Shown: positions 1-10,615, numbered from the stretch's first letter. The stretch: 64,000 nucleotides of DNA from Kribbella sp. VKM Ac-2569 (GCF_004216905.1 NZ_SGXJ01000008.1:62001-126000); one strand, 5' to 3'. Made by a program: numbers and translations. Notes: generated by a model not told the origin, from the letters alone.

Positions 1-199
1 TCGGCGTGGTCCGCGCGTGGTCGGGGAAGATCGCCCGGTAGCGCACACCGTGCTTGACCTCACGCGGCCCGAACGTCGGACCGGCGAGGGTGCTCATGGT
101 GATCACCTCGTCCTCCGCGGACGCGAGCAACTCGGCAAGCCCTCCGTGGGCAGGGATCTGCTGATATCCAGTGGGCGGGTTGAGCATTGTTACGGTCAT
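1..199 (-). CDS. Hypothetical protein, 3' end outside the window
   Basis: Reading leftwards from ATG at 199, the frame is open for 66 codons to the window edge. The ATG overlaps the eccE stop as ATGA, so it is probably translationally coupled to eccE. A second in-frame ATG lies at 187. The visible part starts MTVTMLNPPTGYQQ and has no recognisable domain or hydrophobic stretch. I do not recognise the family. Its place directly after eccE suggests a T7SS accessory role, but that is inference from position only. Confidence 0.6.
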   Translation of the reverse strand, partial: MTVTMLNPPTGYQQIPAHGGLAELLASAEDEVITMSTLAGPTFGPREVKHGVRYRAIFPDHARTTP

Positions 200-1461
200 G
201 AGAGAGGTACCCCCAGAGGTAGCGTGGCGGCGACGCCGGCGGCGTGCCGCCCGTCGAGGCGTTCGGGCTCGACCCCGAAGGAGCGGGCCAGCGTGGTCAG
301 GACGGAGAACGCCGTGTCGAGCGTGGCCGGATGGGATGCGGCCAGGCGGAGTACGACGTCGTGGCGGGCGGAAGACGAATGGGCGGAGGTTGCAGTGACG
401 GCGATCGTCTGTGCGGCGCCGGTCCCGGTACCGAGCAGCGCGCCGATCAACGCGTGAGTAGTTGCTGCAGGCAAGGATGCGGATCCGGCCAGTCGTACGG
501 ACAGCTGCCGGACCGGACCGCAGGACCAAGAGGTCCAGCGCTCGTGGAGTTGTCCGCGGCCGGCGTTCGCGTGGGCCAGCGCGCCGAGGGACGCGAGTAC
601 GTCGGACTCGTCGAGCGGCATGTTCTCGACCTGCTCGCGGTCGAGCCGCCGAACCAATCGACGGACCGTGTTCGCGAGTACCTGCCGCAACTGCTCGTCG
701 GTGGCGATGTCCGGCGTCCGCTCGGCCGCGACCGCGATCCACGCCCGCGGTGGCTGGTTGTGCTTGACCCCGGTGTGCAGGATCAGCTGTACGCCGATAC
801 CGACCGGCTGCTCGTCCGACGCCTCCGCGAGCTGACCCAACTGCGGCAGCAGCCGGTGCTGTGTGTCTGGACCGAGCCGAAGCGCGACGCTTGCGCCGAA
901 CGGTCGGCTGAGAACGCCGTACGGCTGCTCGCGGACGACCACCTGGTCGGTCGAGGTCCGGCCGTGGAACGTACTGACCAACCGGACCGCGATGTCCTCG
1001 CCGAGGTCGTGCTTGCGTCGCCGTACCAGGAACACGAGCAGGACGCCCGCCCACCGGTAGAGCCACAGGCCGCGGATGCGAACGGCGGTGAGCAGGACCA
1101 GCGACACAGCGGCGACCGAGGTGAGGATCAGTACGGTCCGGGACGCGGTGGTCGCCGCGCCGACGGCCACCACGGCCAGTTGCCAGCAGATGATCTGCCC
1201 GACATGGACGACCCGGTCCGGTAGCTCGACGGTGTCGGCGACCGGTGCCGGTGCAGGCGGCTCGGCAGCCAGATGCAGCTTTTGTTCAGACGGCTTGACC
1301 GAGCCAACCGACGCGATCAGGGTGCGCGTCGGCGGCTGCTGCACCCGAGGCTGCGCCAGCGGCATCCCGACTGCGGTCGCCTGCGGGAGGGTCGTGGTGG
1401 TCGCGGCGTACTCCGACTCGCCCTCGTGCTGAGGCGCCGCACCGTAGGCAGCGGATCTCAT
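196..1461 (-). CDS. eccE: Type VII secretion protein EccE
   Basis: 421-aa protein. After about 85 mostly polar residues come two adjacent membrane segments (about residues 85-125), then a short basic stretch (FLVRRRKHDL) and a large soluble domain, the usual EccE plan. EccE sits on the outer side of the ESX membrane complex with EccB, EccC and EccD. The start is ATG 1461, which overlaps the stop of the upstream SARP gene as ATGA; longer frames run into that gene. The stop again overlaps the next start (ATGA at 196-199), so the three genes form one coupled unit. The other T7SS core genes lie 14-25 kb to the right. The assignment rests on topology and context; sequence conservation in EccE is weak. 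Confidence 0.82.
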   Translation of the reverse strand: MRSAAYGAAPQHEGESEYAATTTTLPQATAVGMPLAQPRVQQPPTRTLIASVGSVKPSEQKLHLAAEPPAPAPVADTVELPDRVVHVGQIICWQLAVVAVGAATTASRTVLILTSVAAVSLVLLTAVRIRGLWLYRWAGVLLVFLVRRRKHDLGEDIAVRLVSTFHGRTSTDQVVVREQPYGVLSRPFGASVALRLGPDTQHRLLPQLGQLAEASDEQPVGIGVQLILHTGVKHNQPPRAWIAVAAERTPDIATDEQLRQVLANTVRRLVRRLDREQVENMPLDESDVLASLGALAHANAGRGQLHERWTSWSCGPVRQLSVRLAGSASLPAATTHALIGALLGTGTGAAQTIAVTATSAHSSSARHDVVLRLAASHPATLDTAFSVLTTLARSFGVEPERLDGRHAAGVAATLPLGVPLS

Positions 1462-3056
1462 GCCACCAGCTCCGCTTTGGGTCCGGCGACGACCAGCAAC
1501 TGGCCGGCGTGATCGCGGACGAGCGGGTGCAGCTCGAAGCGTCCCGGTGCCGGCTCGGTGACCAGGTTGAGGTCCATCAGCTGATCGACCATCAGCTCGG
1601 CGTCGGACTGGCTGGTGCCGGTGAGCCGGGCCGCCTGGCGCAGGTCGAAGCGCGGCGTCATCCCGATCAGCCGGTACAGCCGCTGGACCGGACCGGGGAG
1701 TGCCTCGTACGCGGCGTCGAAGCGGGCGAGTACCTCGCCCAGCGCCTGGCACCGCGCCCTCTGATCCTCGAGGCGGGCCGCCATCCGCGCGACCGTCCAC
1801 GGCTGCCGGTTGCGCAGTCGCTCGAGCAGGTGCCGGATCGCGCCCGGGTGACCGCCGCAGCAGCTCAGGATCTGCTCGAGGTCGGTGAGTTTCGCGGCCT
1901 CGTCCGGTGCCAGTACGTCGAGCGTCATGGCCGCCGTACGGTCGAGATCGGAGAGCCGGCGGCGGCTGATCACCAGCACCAGCGCGCCCGGGTCGTTCGG
2001 CAGCAGGTGCCGGACCTGGTCGGCGTGCTCGACGTTGTCCAGGATCAACAGGCCGGTTGCCGACGGCAACGACATCGGGCGGTTCAGGTCGACGTACTGC
2101 TGGGTCTCGAAACCGGAGGCGGCGGCGACCTCGAGCGCGAACGCGGTCTTGCCGATGCCGGGCATCCCGTCGATCGTGACGACGCCGGTCGCGCCGCGCA
2201 GCGCGCGCAGCTCAGGACCGCGGCCAACGAAGGTACGGACCCGCGGCGGCAGGTTCGAGCTCACCGGCGGCACCGGCGTCGGTAGGACCGCGGGCGACTC
2301 CTCGCTGAGGATCTGCTGGTGCAGCGCGGTCAGCTCGGCGCACGGCTCGATCCCCAGGTCGCGGACCAGCGCGGTCCGGGCTCGCTGGTACGCCGCCAAC
2401 GCGTCGTGCCGTCGCCCGACCTGCCGGTACGCCGCCATCAACCGGGCCCATGCCAGCTCCCGGAGCGGCTCCTCCTCGGTTAGCGCCCGCAGTACGGCGA
2501 TCGCCTCGGCAGGCCGCTCCAGCAGCAGCTGTGCGTCCGCCAGGTCCTCGCGAAGCGCCCGGTGCAGCTCGGTCAGCCGGTCCACCGCCGACGTGGCATC
2601 GGCCGTCAACCCGTCGTACGGCACACCACGCCACAGGCTCAGTGCGCGCTGGACGACGGTGACCGCCTGCGCCGCGTCCTTCCGGCTGAGCAGCTCGCGG
2701 GCCTCGTCGCACAGTGCGGCTGCGACGTCGGCGTCGAGCTCGCCGGGCAGTACGTGCACCCGGTACGCACCCGGGCGGCTCTCGATCCGCTCCTCCGGAA
2801 GCGAGCGGCGGAGCTGCCAGACGTACGTCTTCAGGTTGTTCTGCGCCGAGGCCGGCACGTCCCGGCCGGCCCAGACCGCGTCCACGAGCTGCTCGGTGCT
2901 GACCCAGGCGTTGCGGTGCAGCAGGAGCAGGGTCAGCACGGTCGCCGGCTTGCCGCCGCAGAGGTCCAGCGGGTGTCCGTCCGGCCCGTCGACCTCGAGC
3001 GGGCCCAGCACCCGGAAGCTCAACCGGTCTGGTGTGTGCGCTGCGTGACCGTTCAT
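1458..3056 (-). CDS. SARP/AfsR-type regulator with BTAD and NB-ARC domains
   Basis: 532-aa predicted transcription activator. The N-terminal 100 residues are an OmpR-like winged helix (FRVLGPLEVDG near the start, then LKTYVWQLRRSL). A bacterial transcriptional activation (BTAD) domain follows to about residue 250 (AYQRARTALVRDLGIEP). Next is an NB-ARC-like ATPase with P-loop GMPGIGKTAF and Walker-B-like LLILDNVEH; the C-terminus is a winged-helix/helical region. ATG 3056 is chosen because family members begin just before FRVLGPLEV; an in-frame ATG at 3086 is possible, and neither has a good ribosome site. The gene is divergent from the response regulator at 3110, leaving about 50 bp for both promoters. 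Its stop overlaps eccE, so it is likely a pathway-specific regulator of the T7SS region. Confidence 0.85.
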   Translation of the reverse strand: MNGHAAHTPDRLSFRVLGPLEVDGPDGHPLDLCGGKPATVLTLLLLHRNAWVSTEQLVDAVWAGRDVPASAQNNLKTYVWQLRRSLPEERIESRPGAYRVHVLPGELDADVAAALCDEARELLSRKDAAQAVTVVQRALSLWRGVPYDGLTADATSAVDRLTELHRALREDLADAQLLLERPAEAIAVLRALTEEEPLRELAWARLMAAYRQVGRRHDALAAYQRARTALVRDLGIEPCAELTALHQQILSEESPAVLPTPVPPVSSNLPPRVRTFVGRGPELRALRGATGVVTIDGMPGIGKTAFALEVAAASGFETQQYVDLNRPMSLPSATGLLILDNVEHADQVRHLLPNDPGALVLVISRRRLSDLDRTAAMTLDVLAPDEAAKLTDLEQILSCCGGHPGAIRHLLERLRNRQPWTVARMAARLEDQRARCQALGEVLARFDAAYEALPGPVQRLYRLIGMTPRFDLRQAARLTGTSQSDAELMVDQLMDLNLVTEPAPGRFELHPLVRDHAGQLLVVAGPKAELVA

Positions 3057-3109
3057 GACACATACGATCCGGGGAGACGATGACATTTCGATGACACGCG
3101 AGGAGGGCC

Positions 3110-3796
3110 GTGCGCGTACTGGTGGTAGAGGACGACAAGGAGCTGCAGGTGGCCGTCCCGGCGGCGCTCCGCTCCGCCAATCTCGCCGTCGATCTGGCGG
3201 TCGACCTGGACGACGCGGACGAGAAACTGTTCGTGAACTCGTACGACTGCGCCGTGTTCGACCGGATGTTCGAGATCGACGGCCGGAAGGTCGACTCGCT
3301 CGCCTACGTCAGCCGTCGCCGGAAGGAGGGCTGGACCCTCCCGGTACTCTTCCTGACCGGACGGGACACGCTGGCCGACCGGGTGGACGGGTTCGAGCAC
3401 GGTGGCGACGACTACCTGGTCAAGCCGTTCGCGGTCGAGGAGCTCATCGTCCGGGTGCTCAGCCTGGTCCGGAGGGGCCCGACCATCCGTCCGCCGATCA
3501 TCAGGTACGCCGACGTGGAGCTCGATACCGCCCGGCGTACCGTGCACCGGGCCGGCGTGCTGGTGACCCTGCGAGGCAAGGAGTTCTGCGTGCTGGAATA
3601 CCTGATGTCGCGGCCCGAGCAGCTGGTCACCCGGGCCGAGCTGATCGACCACTGCTGGGACGGCGACGGCCCGATGTCGAACGTCGTCGACGTCACGATC
3701 ACCCGGCTGCGGAACCGGCTGCGCGGCGGTCCGGACCTGGTCCAAGCCGTTCGCGGCCAGGGGTACCGGCTGCACAGCCCCGGTGGTGCGGGATGA
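3110..3796 (+). CDS. OmpR/PhoB-family response regulator
   Basis: 228-aa two-component response regulator. The receiver domain (residues 1-115) has the acidic pair E7/D8/D9, phospho-acceptor D51 (CAVFD), T83 (FLTGRD) and K105 (DYLVKPF). The C-terminal winged helix (about 130-225) ends with the typical GQGYRL motif. The start is GTG 3110, with AGGAGG 6-8 nt upstream. Its stop overlaps the kinase start by ATGA at 3793-3796, so the pair is co-translated. It lies divergent from the SARP gene with a very short shared upstream region, so cross-regulation is plausible but not shown. Confidence 0.93.
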   Translation: MRVLVVEDDKELQVAVPAALRSANLAVDLAVDLDDADEKLFVNSYDCAVFDRMFEIDGRKVDSLAYVSRRRKEGWTLPVLFLTGRDTLADRVDGFEHGGDDYLVKPFAVEELIVRVLSLVRRGPTIRPPIIRYADVELDTARRTVHRAGVLVTLRGKEFCVLEYLMSRPEQLVTRAELIDHCWDGDGPMSNVVDVTITRLRNRLRGGPDLVQAVRGQGYRLHSPGGAG

Positions 3797-5061
3797 GTCA
3801 GCGCGGGATGCGCGGTCCGTCGGCCGACCGGCTACGCCGGTTGCGCTGGTGGCTGACCGTGCTGTTCACCGCCACGAACACGGTCGCTCTGATCGTGCTG
3901 GCGCCGGTCATCATCGTCCTGGACGCACAACGCGGTGCCGATCAGCTCGACCACGACCTGAGTGTGGTGACGCAGCCCGTGCTGCGGTTGATCGACGAGA
4001 ACCACGGTTCGCTGGTCACCGCCCGGATCCCGCCGGACCCGCTGTCGTCGGACTGCCCCCAGTTCGCCGTCATGCCGGGGAAGGCGAGAGATTTCGACTC
4101 GTACTTCAGCACGAAGGAGTGCGTGAAGATCGACCAGCAGGTGCTCGCGGACCTCGCCACCCAGGCGGTGGACAGCGGTGGTCCCCTGACCGCCGACAAG
4201 AAGGCGGTGAACGGGCACGAGGTGCACATCGCGGTCGAGCCGTTCAAGGACTCCAACGGGCAGTATTTCGGCGCCGTACTCGCCTGGAAGGACACGCATG
4301 ACCAGAGCGATCAACACCAGCAGCTGACGATCGCGGTGCTGGTCGTATGCGCGATCCTGATCGGCGCCGCCGCGCTCGTCGGCTACTGGTTGTCCGGTCG
4401 CGCGATCCGCCCCGCGATGGCCGCTCTCGAGCAGCAGGAGACGCTGCTCGCCGAGACCGCCCACGACTTGCGTACGCCGGTTGCCGCACTACGCGCGCTC
4501 GCCGAGACAGCGGAGCGGGATCCCGAACAGCGCGCGGAACTGCTGCCGCGGACCGTCCGGCTGGCCGGGCGGATGGGCGACATCATCGACGGACTGCTCG
4601 TCCGCGCCCGGCTCGCGGCGGGTGTGGAGCACCTCGCGATGCAGCCGGTCTGGCTCGATCAGCTGGTCGCCGGCGTGGTCGAGGACATGCCGACCGGAGA
4701 TGCCCGGTTCTCGCTGGTGACCGCGCCGACCATGGTGCGTGCCGACCCGACGCTGCTGCAGCGGGCGATCGGCAACGTGCTGGGCAACGCGATGCGGCAC
4801 GGCCGGGCGCCGGGAGCGGACCAGGCGATCATCACGGTGACGGTCGCCGACGGCCGGGTCACGGTCGCCGACCAGGGCCCGGGGATCGATCCAACGGTCG
4901 GCGAGGACCTGTTCGAGCCGTACACGACCGGCGGTGCCTCGACCGGGCTCGGCCTGTCGATCGTGCGCTGGGTGGTGCTCGCCCACGGCGGCGATCTGAA
5001 GGTCTACAACGCGGACGAAGGCGGCGCGATCTTCGAGATCCAGCTGCCTACCGTCCAGTAG
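3793..5061 (+). CDS. Two-component sensor histidine kinase
   Basis: 422-aa membrane kinase. The first membrane helix is at about residues 16-42. An outside sensor of about 135 residues holds two Cys (SSDCPQF and TKECVKI) that could pair. The second helix is at about 177-201. The H-box is AETAHDLRTPVAAL with H224. The HATPase_c domain has an N-box (NVLGNAMRHG), G1 (DQGPGIDP) and G2 (STGLGLSIV). The stimulus is unknown. It is coupled by ATGA to its response regulator. An 81-bp gap separates it from the moxR-like gene downstream. Confidence 0.92.
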   Translation: MSQRGMRGPSADRLRRLRWWLTVLFTATNTVALIVLAPVIIVLDAQRGADQLDHDLSVVTQPVLRLIDENHGSLVTARIPPDPLSSDCPQFAVMPGKARDFDSYFSTKECVKIDQQVLADLATQAVDSGGPLTADKKAVNGHEVHIAVEPFKDSNGQYFGAVLAWKDTHDQSDQHQQLTIAVLVVCAILIGAAALVGYWLSGRAIRPAMAALEQQETLLAETAHDLRTPVAALRALAETAERDPEQRAELLPRTVRLAGRMGDIIDGLLVRARLAAGVEHLAMQPVWLDQLVAGVVEDMPTGDARFSLVTAPTMVRADPTLLQRAIGNVLGNAMRHGRAPGADQAIITVTVADGRVTVADQGPGIDPTVGEDLFEPYTTGGASTGLGLSIVRWVVLAHGGDLKVYNADEGGAIFEIQLPTVQ

Positions 5062-5142
5062 TAGACCGGTTCTGTACGGCGGATGGACCACGGCTGAGTA
5101 GGGTCACTCAGTGCAGTTCGGCGTACACCACGGGAGATCCTT

Positions 5143-6105
<963 letters not shown>

Positions 6106-6120
6106 CATGCGGCCGGTCGG

Positions 6121-7257
6121 ATGAGGCTCACGGGACGCGGGGTGGCGGTGCTGCTCGGGTCGATCGCCGCCTATGTGCTGGGCGAATTGGCTGGGTACTC
6201 CGTCTTTCGCGCACTGGCCGGGATCGGGCTCGGTGCGTTGATCGCCGCGACCGTACTGACGGTGCGGCAGCCACAGGTGACCGTGCAGCGCGTGCTGTCA
6301 CCGGACCGGGTCGAGCGCGGCCGTCCGGCGCTGGCGACGTTGCGGGTGCGGAACGAGGGCACCCGCTGGCAGGCCGCGTTCGCCGCGCACGACTCGGCGG
6401 GTGACGATCGGCAGGAGGTCAAGATCCGGCGGCTCGGTCCGGGCAGCGAGGCGACGTACCGGTATGAGCTGCCGACCTTGCGGCGCGGGAAGATCGCGGT
6501 CGGGCCGCTGACGCTCGAACGGCGGGACCCGCTCGGCCTGGCCCGCAACCGCAAGGCAACCGGCGAAGTCGCGACGTTGTGGGTGCATCCGAAGCGGCAT
6601 CCGACCAAGACCGTGGTCGCCGGCCGGCCGCGGCACCACCACGTCGGACGGACCGCGGACGACTCGCTGCGCGGATCGGCCGACCTGCGCGACGTCCGCC
6701 CGTACGTCGTCGGCGACGAGGTTCGCCACCTGCATTGGAAGGCGACCGCGCGCACCGGGCAGTTGATGGTCCGCGACTACGCCGATCCGGATCAGCCGCG
6801 GCTCACCGTACTGCTTGACACCCGGCGCGAACCGTTGTCCGAGGCAACTTTTGAAGAGGCGACCGAGGTCGCGGCGTCGATCCTGTTCGCAGCGTCCACG
6901 GCCGGCCACCGCTGCCGATTGGTGACGACCACCGGTGCCGACCTCGCTGCTCCCGGCGGCGCCGTCGCGTCCCGGATGTTCCTCGACGAGCTGTGCGTGG
7001 TGGAGCAGCGGGACGACAAGTCCGGTCTGGTGCCCCTCGTGCTGACCACCGGATCGTCCGCGGGCGGCGCGATCGTCGTGGTCACTGGCGCGCGCGGATC
7101 GGCTGCGGACTTCGCACCGCTGCTCAGCCGGTACTCGTCGGTGACTGTGATCGGCCTCGGCGAGGCGCAAGGTGTCGCGCCGATCCTCAGCGCCCAGGTC
7201 GTCCTCGGCGGCTCGGCCCAGGAAGCGTTGCAGCAGTGGACGGGAGTATTGCAATGA
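6121..7257 (+). CDS. DUF58 domain membrane protein
   Basis: 378-aa protein with an N-terminal pair of hydrophobic segments (about residues 8-45), a beta-rich middle region, and the DUF58 signature around residues 180-225 (LRDVRPYVVGDEVRHLHWKA, then MVRDY). DUF58 proteins accompany MoxR ATPases and transglutaminase-like membrane proteins; the biochemical role is not settled. The stop overlaps the next start by ATGA (7254-7257). The start is ATG 6121, the first Met before the hydrophobic segment. Confidence 0.9.
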   Translation: MRLTGRGVAVLLGSIAAYVLGELAGYSVFRALAGIGLGALIAATVLTVRQPQVTVQRVLSPDRVERGRPALATLRVRNEGTRWQAAFAAHDSAGDDRQEVKIRRLGPGSEATYRYELPTLRRGKIAVGPLTLERRDPLGLARNRKATGEVATLWVHPKRHPTKTVVAGRPRHHHVGRTADDSLRGSADLRDVRPYVVGDEVRHLHWKATARTGQLMVRDYADPDQPRLTVLLDTRREPLSEATFEEATEVAASILFAASTAGHRCRLVTTTGADLAAPGGAVASRMFLDELCVVEQRDDKSGLVPLVLTTGSSAGGAIVVVTGARGSAADFAPLLSRYSSVTVIGLGEAQGVAPILSAQVVLGGSAQEALQQWTGVLQ

Positions 7258-9371
7258 GCCGCCGGCAGACGATTGCGGTTCTCGCCGCTGTGCTTGTTGG
7301 CGGGTTGTGCTTCGGGCCGGTGTTCGGGCTGCGCAACCTGTGGCTGCCGGTGGGATCGGTGTGTCTGATCACCTTCGTCGTCACGGAGATCTGCCGGCAC
7401 TGGCTCGCGGCGTGGCGGCCGATCCTGATCGTGCTCGGCGGTCTGCTCGCCGTAGTCGAAACGGTGCTGCGGGCAACTACTGTCGCCGGATTGCCAACAG
7501 CGGCGTCGATCCGGGCACTCGGGGACGGGCTGACGGGCTGGCGGTTGACCCTGGAGTCGACCTGGCCGGCGCGACCGGATCCCGAGCTCGTGGTGTTCGT
7601 GCCGCTGCTGACGTTGATCGCCTGTCTGCTCGCGGTCGAGCTGCTCGACCGTGTGCCACCGCTGGTCGCGTTGACCCCCGGGCTCGGGGTCATCGGTGCG
7701 AGTCAGCTGTATATCGCGGCTGACGGGTGGGGCGCCGTACTGATCGCGGCGGCGCTCGGGCTGATCGTGGTGGCGCTGCTGATCCCCGACAACCTCGAGT
7801 ACCGGCGGGTCGCGCCATGGGTCGCGACCGCGGTGGTGACCGTCGCCGCGATCGTGTGCGGGCTCGTCGTGAGCACGATCGATCCGGTCGGGCGTACGCC
7901 GTACTCGCTGCAGAAAGTGCAGTCCGCGACGGCTCCCGGCGTACGGCAGACGAGTCCGCTGGACGAGCTGGCGAGCCGGTTGAGTGCGCGGCAGCGCGAC
8001 GAGGTGGTGTTCAAGTACACGGCCTCGAAGCCGGTCGATCGCTGGCGGCAGGTCGCGCTCGACGACTTCGACGGGTCGAACTGGACGACCGACCACCCGT
8101 TCCTGCGGATGGGGTCCGAGGTGGGTTCCGACGTACGCGTGCCGACGTCGCTCGAGTCGGCGAGTGTGCAGCTCGAGGACCTGGACGGGCCGTGGCTGCC
8201 GAGCCAGTTGCTGCCGGCAACGGTCAGCGGTGTGACGGATCCGCAGGTGGAGCCGATCGGCGGGACGTTGATGTCGTCGGGCCGGCCGGACGACTACACG
8301 CTGACGTGGCGGAAGCCGGATATCGATGCGCAGTACCTGCTGAACGCCGGGATCGACGGGGACGCTCAGGGTGGGCTCAACGACCTCGGGCCGGTGCCGC
8401 CGGAGATCGCGTCGATCGATCCGTTGCAGGGGAAGCGGGCGACGTTCGCGACGGCGATCGCGCTGGAGAAGTACATGCGGCAGCACTACACGGTCGCGGT
8501 CGGCGACAACCTGCCGACCGGGTACGGGTGGCCGCAGCTGAAGAGTTTCCTCCTCGACGAGAAGCCGGGTGGGGCGCAGGCCGAGACCAAGCAGCCGGGG
8601 ACGAGCGCGCAGTTCGCTGCGGCGTACGTCGTACTCGCGCGGTTGAACGGGATTCCGGCGCGGTTGGTGGTCGGGTTCCGTGCGCCCGCGAAGCCGGAGG
8701 CGGACGGGTACTACACCGTGCGGAACTCGGACGCGTTCGCCTGGCCGGAGGTGGCGGTCGACGGCCTCGGTTGGTGGCCGCTGGATCCGGCCGAGGACGC
8801 GGCCACCGGGAAGACTACGGTCGCTGGGTCGATCGACGAGATCACCAGCCAGGCGCGGGCCGCCGTACCGTCGGTGGAGAAGATCAAGGACCCGGAGGTC
8901 CCGCCGCAGACCGACCGGGGCGACGACACGGGCAGGCCCGTTCTGCCGCCGATTTCGCTGACCGCCGTGTTCGCGGTGTCGGCGGGGTTGTTGCTGCTGT
9001 GGCTGGTCGGCGTACCGCTGTTGAAGCTCGTCCGGTCGGCGCGACGCCGGCGGCGGGGCGGGAGCGCGGCGGTGGTCGGGGCGTGGGCCGAGGCGCGGGA
9101 TCGGTTGCGTGCGCACGGCGTACCCGTGACTGCGGGTATGACTGTGCGGGACCTCGCCGATGCGGCGAAGGAGTTGCCGGAGACCGCGGGTGGGCTGACG
9201 CGGGTCGCGCAGGCGGTCGACCACGCGCTGTGGTCCGGGGGAGCGACGACGCCGGACGTGCAGAACGACGCGTGGACCGGAGTCCGCGAGCTGCAGAAGG
9301 CGTTGCGCGGACGGCCGTGGGTCGACCGGTTCCAGGCGTCGCTCGAACTGCGAACACTGTTCACCCGCTAG
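7254..9371 (+). CDS. TgpA-like membrane protein with degenerate transglutaminase core
   Basis: 705-aa protein with about six N-terminal membrane helices (to about residue 210), an outside transglutaminase-like domain (about 400-520), a C-terminal helix (about 563-585, VFAVSAGLLLLWLVGVPLL) and a cytosolic tail resembling DUF4129. The transglutaminase core is recognised by ARLNGIPARLVVGF and AWPEVAVDGLGWWPLDP. The position of the catalytic Cys is Ser451 (GTSAQFAAA) and that of the catalytic His is Phe495 (DAFAWPEV), so the domain is probably not a classical thiol transglutaminase. The gene is coupled by ATGA to the DUF58 gene and completes the MoxR/DUF58/TgpA module. Confidence 0.9.
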   Translation: MSRRQTIAVLAAVLVGGLCFGPVFGLRNLWLPVGSVCLITFVVTEICRHWLAAWRPILIVLGGLLAVVETVLRATTVAGLPTAASIRALGDGLTGWRLTLESTWPARPDPELVVFVPLLTLIACLLAVELLDRVPPLVALTPGLGVIGASQLYIAADGWGAVLIAAALGLIVVALLIPDNLEYRRVAPWVATAVVTVAAIVCGLVVSTIDPVGRTPYSLQKVQSATAPGVRQTSPLDELASRLSARQRDEVVFKYTASKPVDRWRQVALDDFDGSNWTTDHPFLRMGSEVGSDVRVPTSLESASVQLEDLDGPWLPSQLLPATVSGVTDPQVEPIGGTLMSSGRPDDYTLTWRKPDIDAQYLLNAGIDGDAQGGLNDLGPVPPEIASIDPLQGKRATFATAIALEKYMRQHYTVAVGDNLPTGYGWPQLKSFLLDEKPGGAQAETKQPGTSAQFAAAYVVLARLNGIPARLVVGFRAPAKPEADGYYTVRNSDAFAWPEVAVDGLGWWPLDPAEDAATGKTTVAGSIDEITSQARAAVPSVEKIKDPEVPPQTDRGDDTGRPVLPPISLTAVFAVSAGLLLLWLVGVPLLKLVRSARRRRRGGSAAVVGAWAEARDRLRAHGVPVTAGMTVRDLADAAKELPETAGGLTRVAQAVDHALWSGGATTPDVQNDAWTGVRELQKALRGRPWVDRFQASLELRTLFTR

Positions 9372-9483
9372 GCTCCGCCGTCCGGGAACCGGTCGGTAGA
9401 CAGGGACTGGCCGGGGTCGGGAGCGGGGTAGTTTCGGTGTCGCATAGAGTGACTTCCGTCTCGACAAGGAAGGATTCCGCGCG

Positions 9484-10308
9484 ATGGCCGATGCAGACGA
9501 GCCGGCGACGGAGAACACGCCGTTCCCGGGCTTCGACACGACCAAGCCGAGTATCGCGCGGACGTACGACTACTTGCTCGGGGGCAAGGACAACTTCGCG
9601 GTCGACCGTGCGTTCGGGGACCGGTTCATCAACGAACTGCCCGGTTCCCGCGTGATCGCGTACGACAACCGCGGCGCGCTGATCCGCGCGGTCCGCGAGA
9701 TCGTCACGAACACGCCGGTCCGGCAGTTCATCGACCTCGGCAGCGGCCTGCCGACCGCGGACAACGTGCACCAGGTCGCCCAGCGGTACGCGCCGGACGC
9801 GAAGGTCGTGTACGTCGACAACGACCCGATCGTGCTCGCGCACGGCCGCGCGCTGCTCGCCGAGAACGACAACACCGCGGTCATCCAGGCCGACCTGCGG
9901 GAGCCGAAGGCGATCATCGAGCACCCGGACACCGTGCGGCTGATCGACTTCGGCCAGCCGGTCGGTGTGATCTTCAGCGCCACCCTGCACCACGTGAACG
10001 ACGACGAGGACCCAGCCGGCATCGTCGCCTTCTGGAAGGACCGGATCGCCGCCGGAAGCCACGTCTTCATCAGCCACTTCCGCAGCGAGAACGACCCCCG
10101 CAGCCAGGAACTCGAGCAGGTCCTGCAGGGCTCCCTGGGCCGCGGCCGCTGGCGCACCGACGAGCAGATCCTCGCCCTCTTCGGCGAAGGCTTCACCGTC
10201 CTCGAGCCCGGCATCGTCCCCGCCTCCGAATGGCGCAACGAAGAGGCCCCCGACGACCTCACCGACTACCAACGCCTCATCGCTGCAGTCCTCGCCGTCA
10301 AGAACTGA
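9484..10308 (+). CDS. SAM-dependent methyltransferase, DUF574/PF04672 type
   Basis: 274-aa predicted S-adenosylmethionine-dependent methyltransferase of the actinobacterial family formerly called DUF574. It has the N-terminal family hallmark PSIARTYDYLLGGKDNFAVDR (given in two parts: PSIARTYDYLLG and GKDNFAVDR), the SAM-binding loop IDLGSGLPTADNVHQ, and VVYVDNDPIVLAHG with the acidic ribose-binding residue. Substrates of the family are unknown. The start is ATG 9484, with AAGGAAGGA about 9-17 nt upstream. A 112-bp gap separates it from the TgpA-like gene, so it probably has its own promoter. It ends convergent to the FN3 gene across the 618-bp gap. Confidence 0.9.
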   Translation: MADADEPATENTPFPGFDTTKPSIARTYDYLLGGKDNFAVDRAFGDRFINELPGSRVIAYDNRGALIRAVREIVTNTPVRQFIDLGSGLPTADNVHQVAQRYAPDAKVVYVDNDPIVLAHGRALLAENDNTAVIQADLREPKAIIEHPDTVRLIDFGQPVGVIFSATLHHVNDDEDPAGIVAFWKDRIAAGSHVFISHFRSENDPRSQELEQVLQGSLGRGRWRTDEQILALFGEGFTVLEPGIVPASEWRNEEAPDDLTDYQRLIAAVLAVKN

Positions 10309-10356
10309 CCCTCCGCCCGACCGAGGCACACCTTCCGCAGCAGAGTGGGTCAGGAG

Positions 10357-10438
10357 AGCCGGGGTTATCCCCTCGCGTGCAGGGTTCTCCCCTCATGTAT
10401 CAGTAGAGAACCCACAACGCGCGGGGATAACCCCGGCT
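10357..10438. repeat. 82-bp two-tier inverted repeat, possible bidirectional terminator
   Basis: The outer arms are a perfect 16-bp inverted repeat: AGCCGGGGTTATCCCC at 10357-10372 and its complement at 10423-10438. Inside is a second stem, GGGTTCTC (10382-10389) paired with GAGAACCC (10406-10413). There is no U tract. It sits 48 bp after the methyltransferase stop and can fold from either strand. Confidence 0.6.
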
Positions 10439-10615
10439 GTTGTGACTGATGTGTGGGTGGTTGCGGTGGTGCGGTGAGGCGCACGTGCTTTCGGACAGGA
10501 GGTTCGGGTGGCTGGGTAGTGCACCTGAGCGTGACTGTGGTCGCGCGCATGGCGTCTCGCCGGTGCTCTACCCGTCAAGCTGACCACCACCCGCAAACCC
10601 CTCGCTGCCGTCGGT

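Noticed and set aside
6792..9545. 917-codon minus-strand frame opposite the TgpA-like gene
   Set aside because: Arg/Pro/Gln filler without motifs; the plus strand has clear domains.
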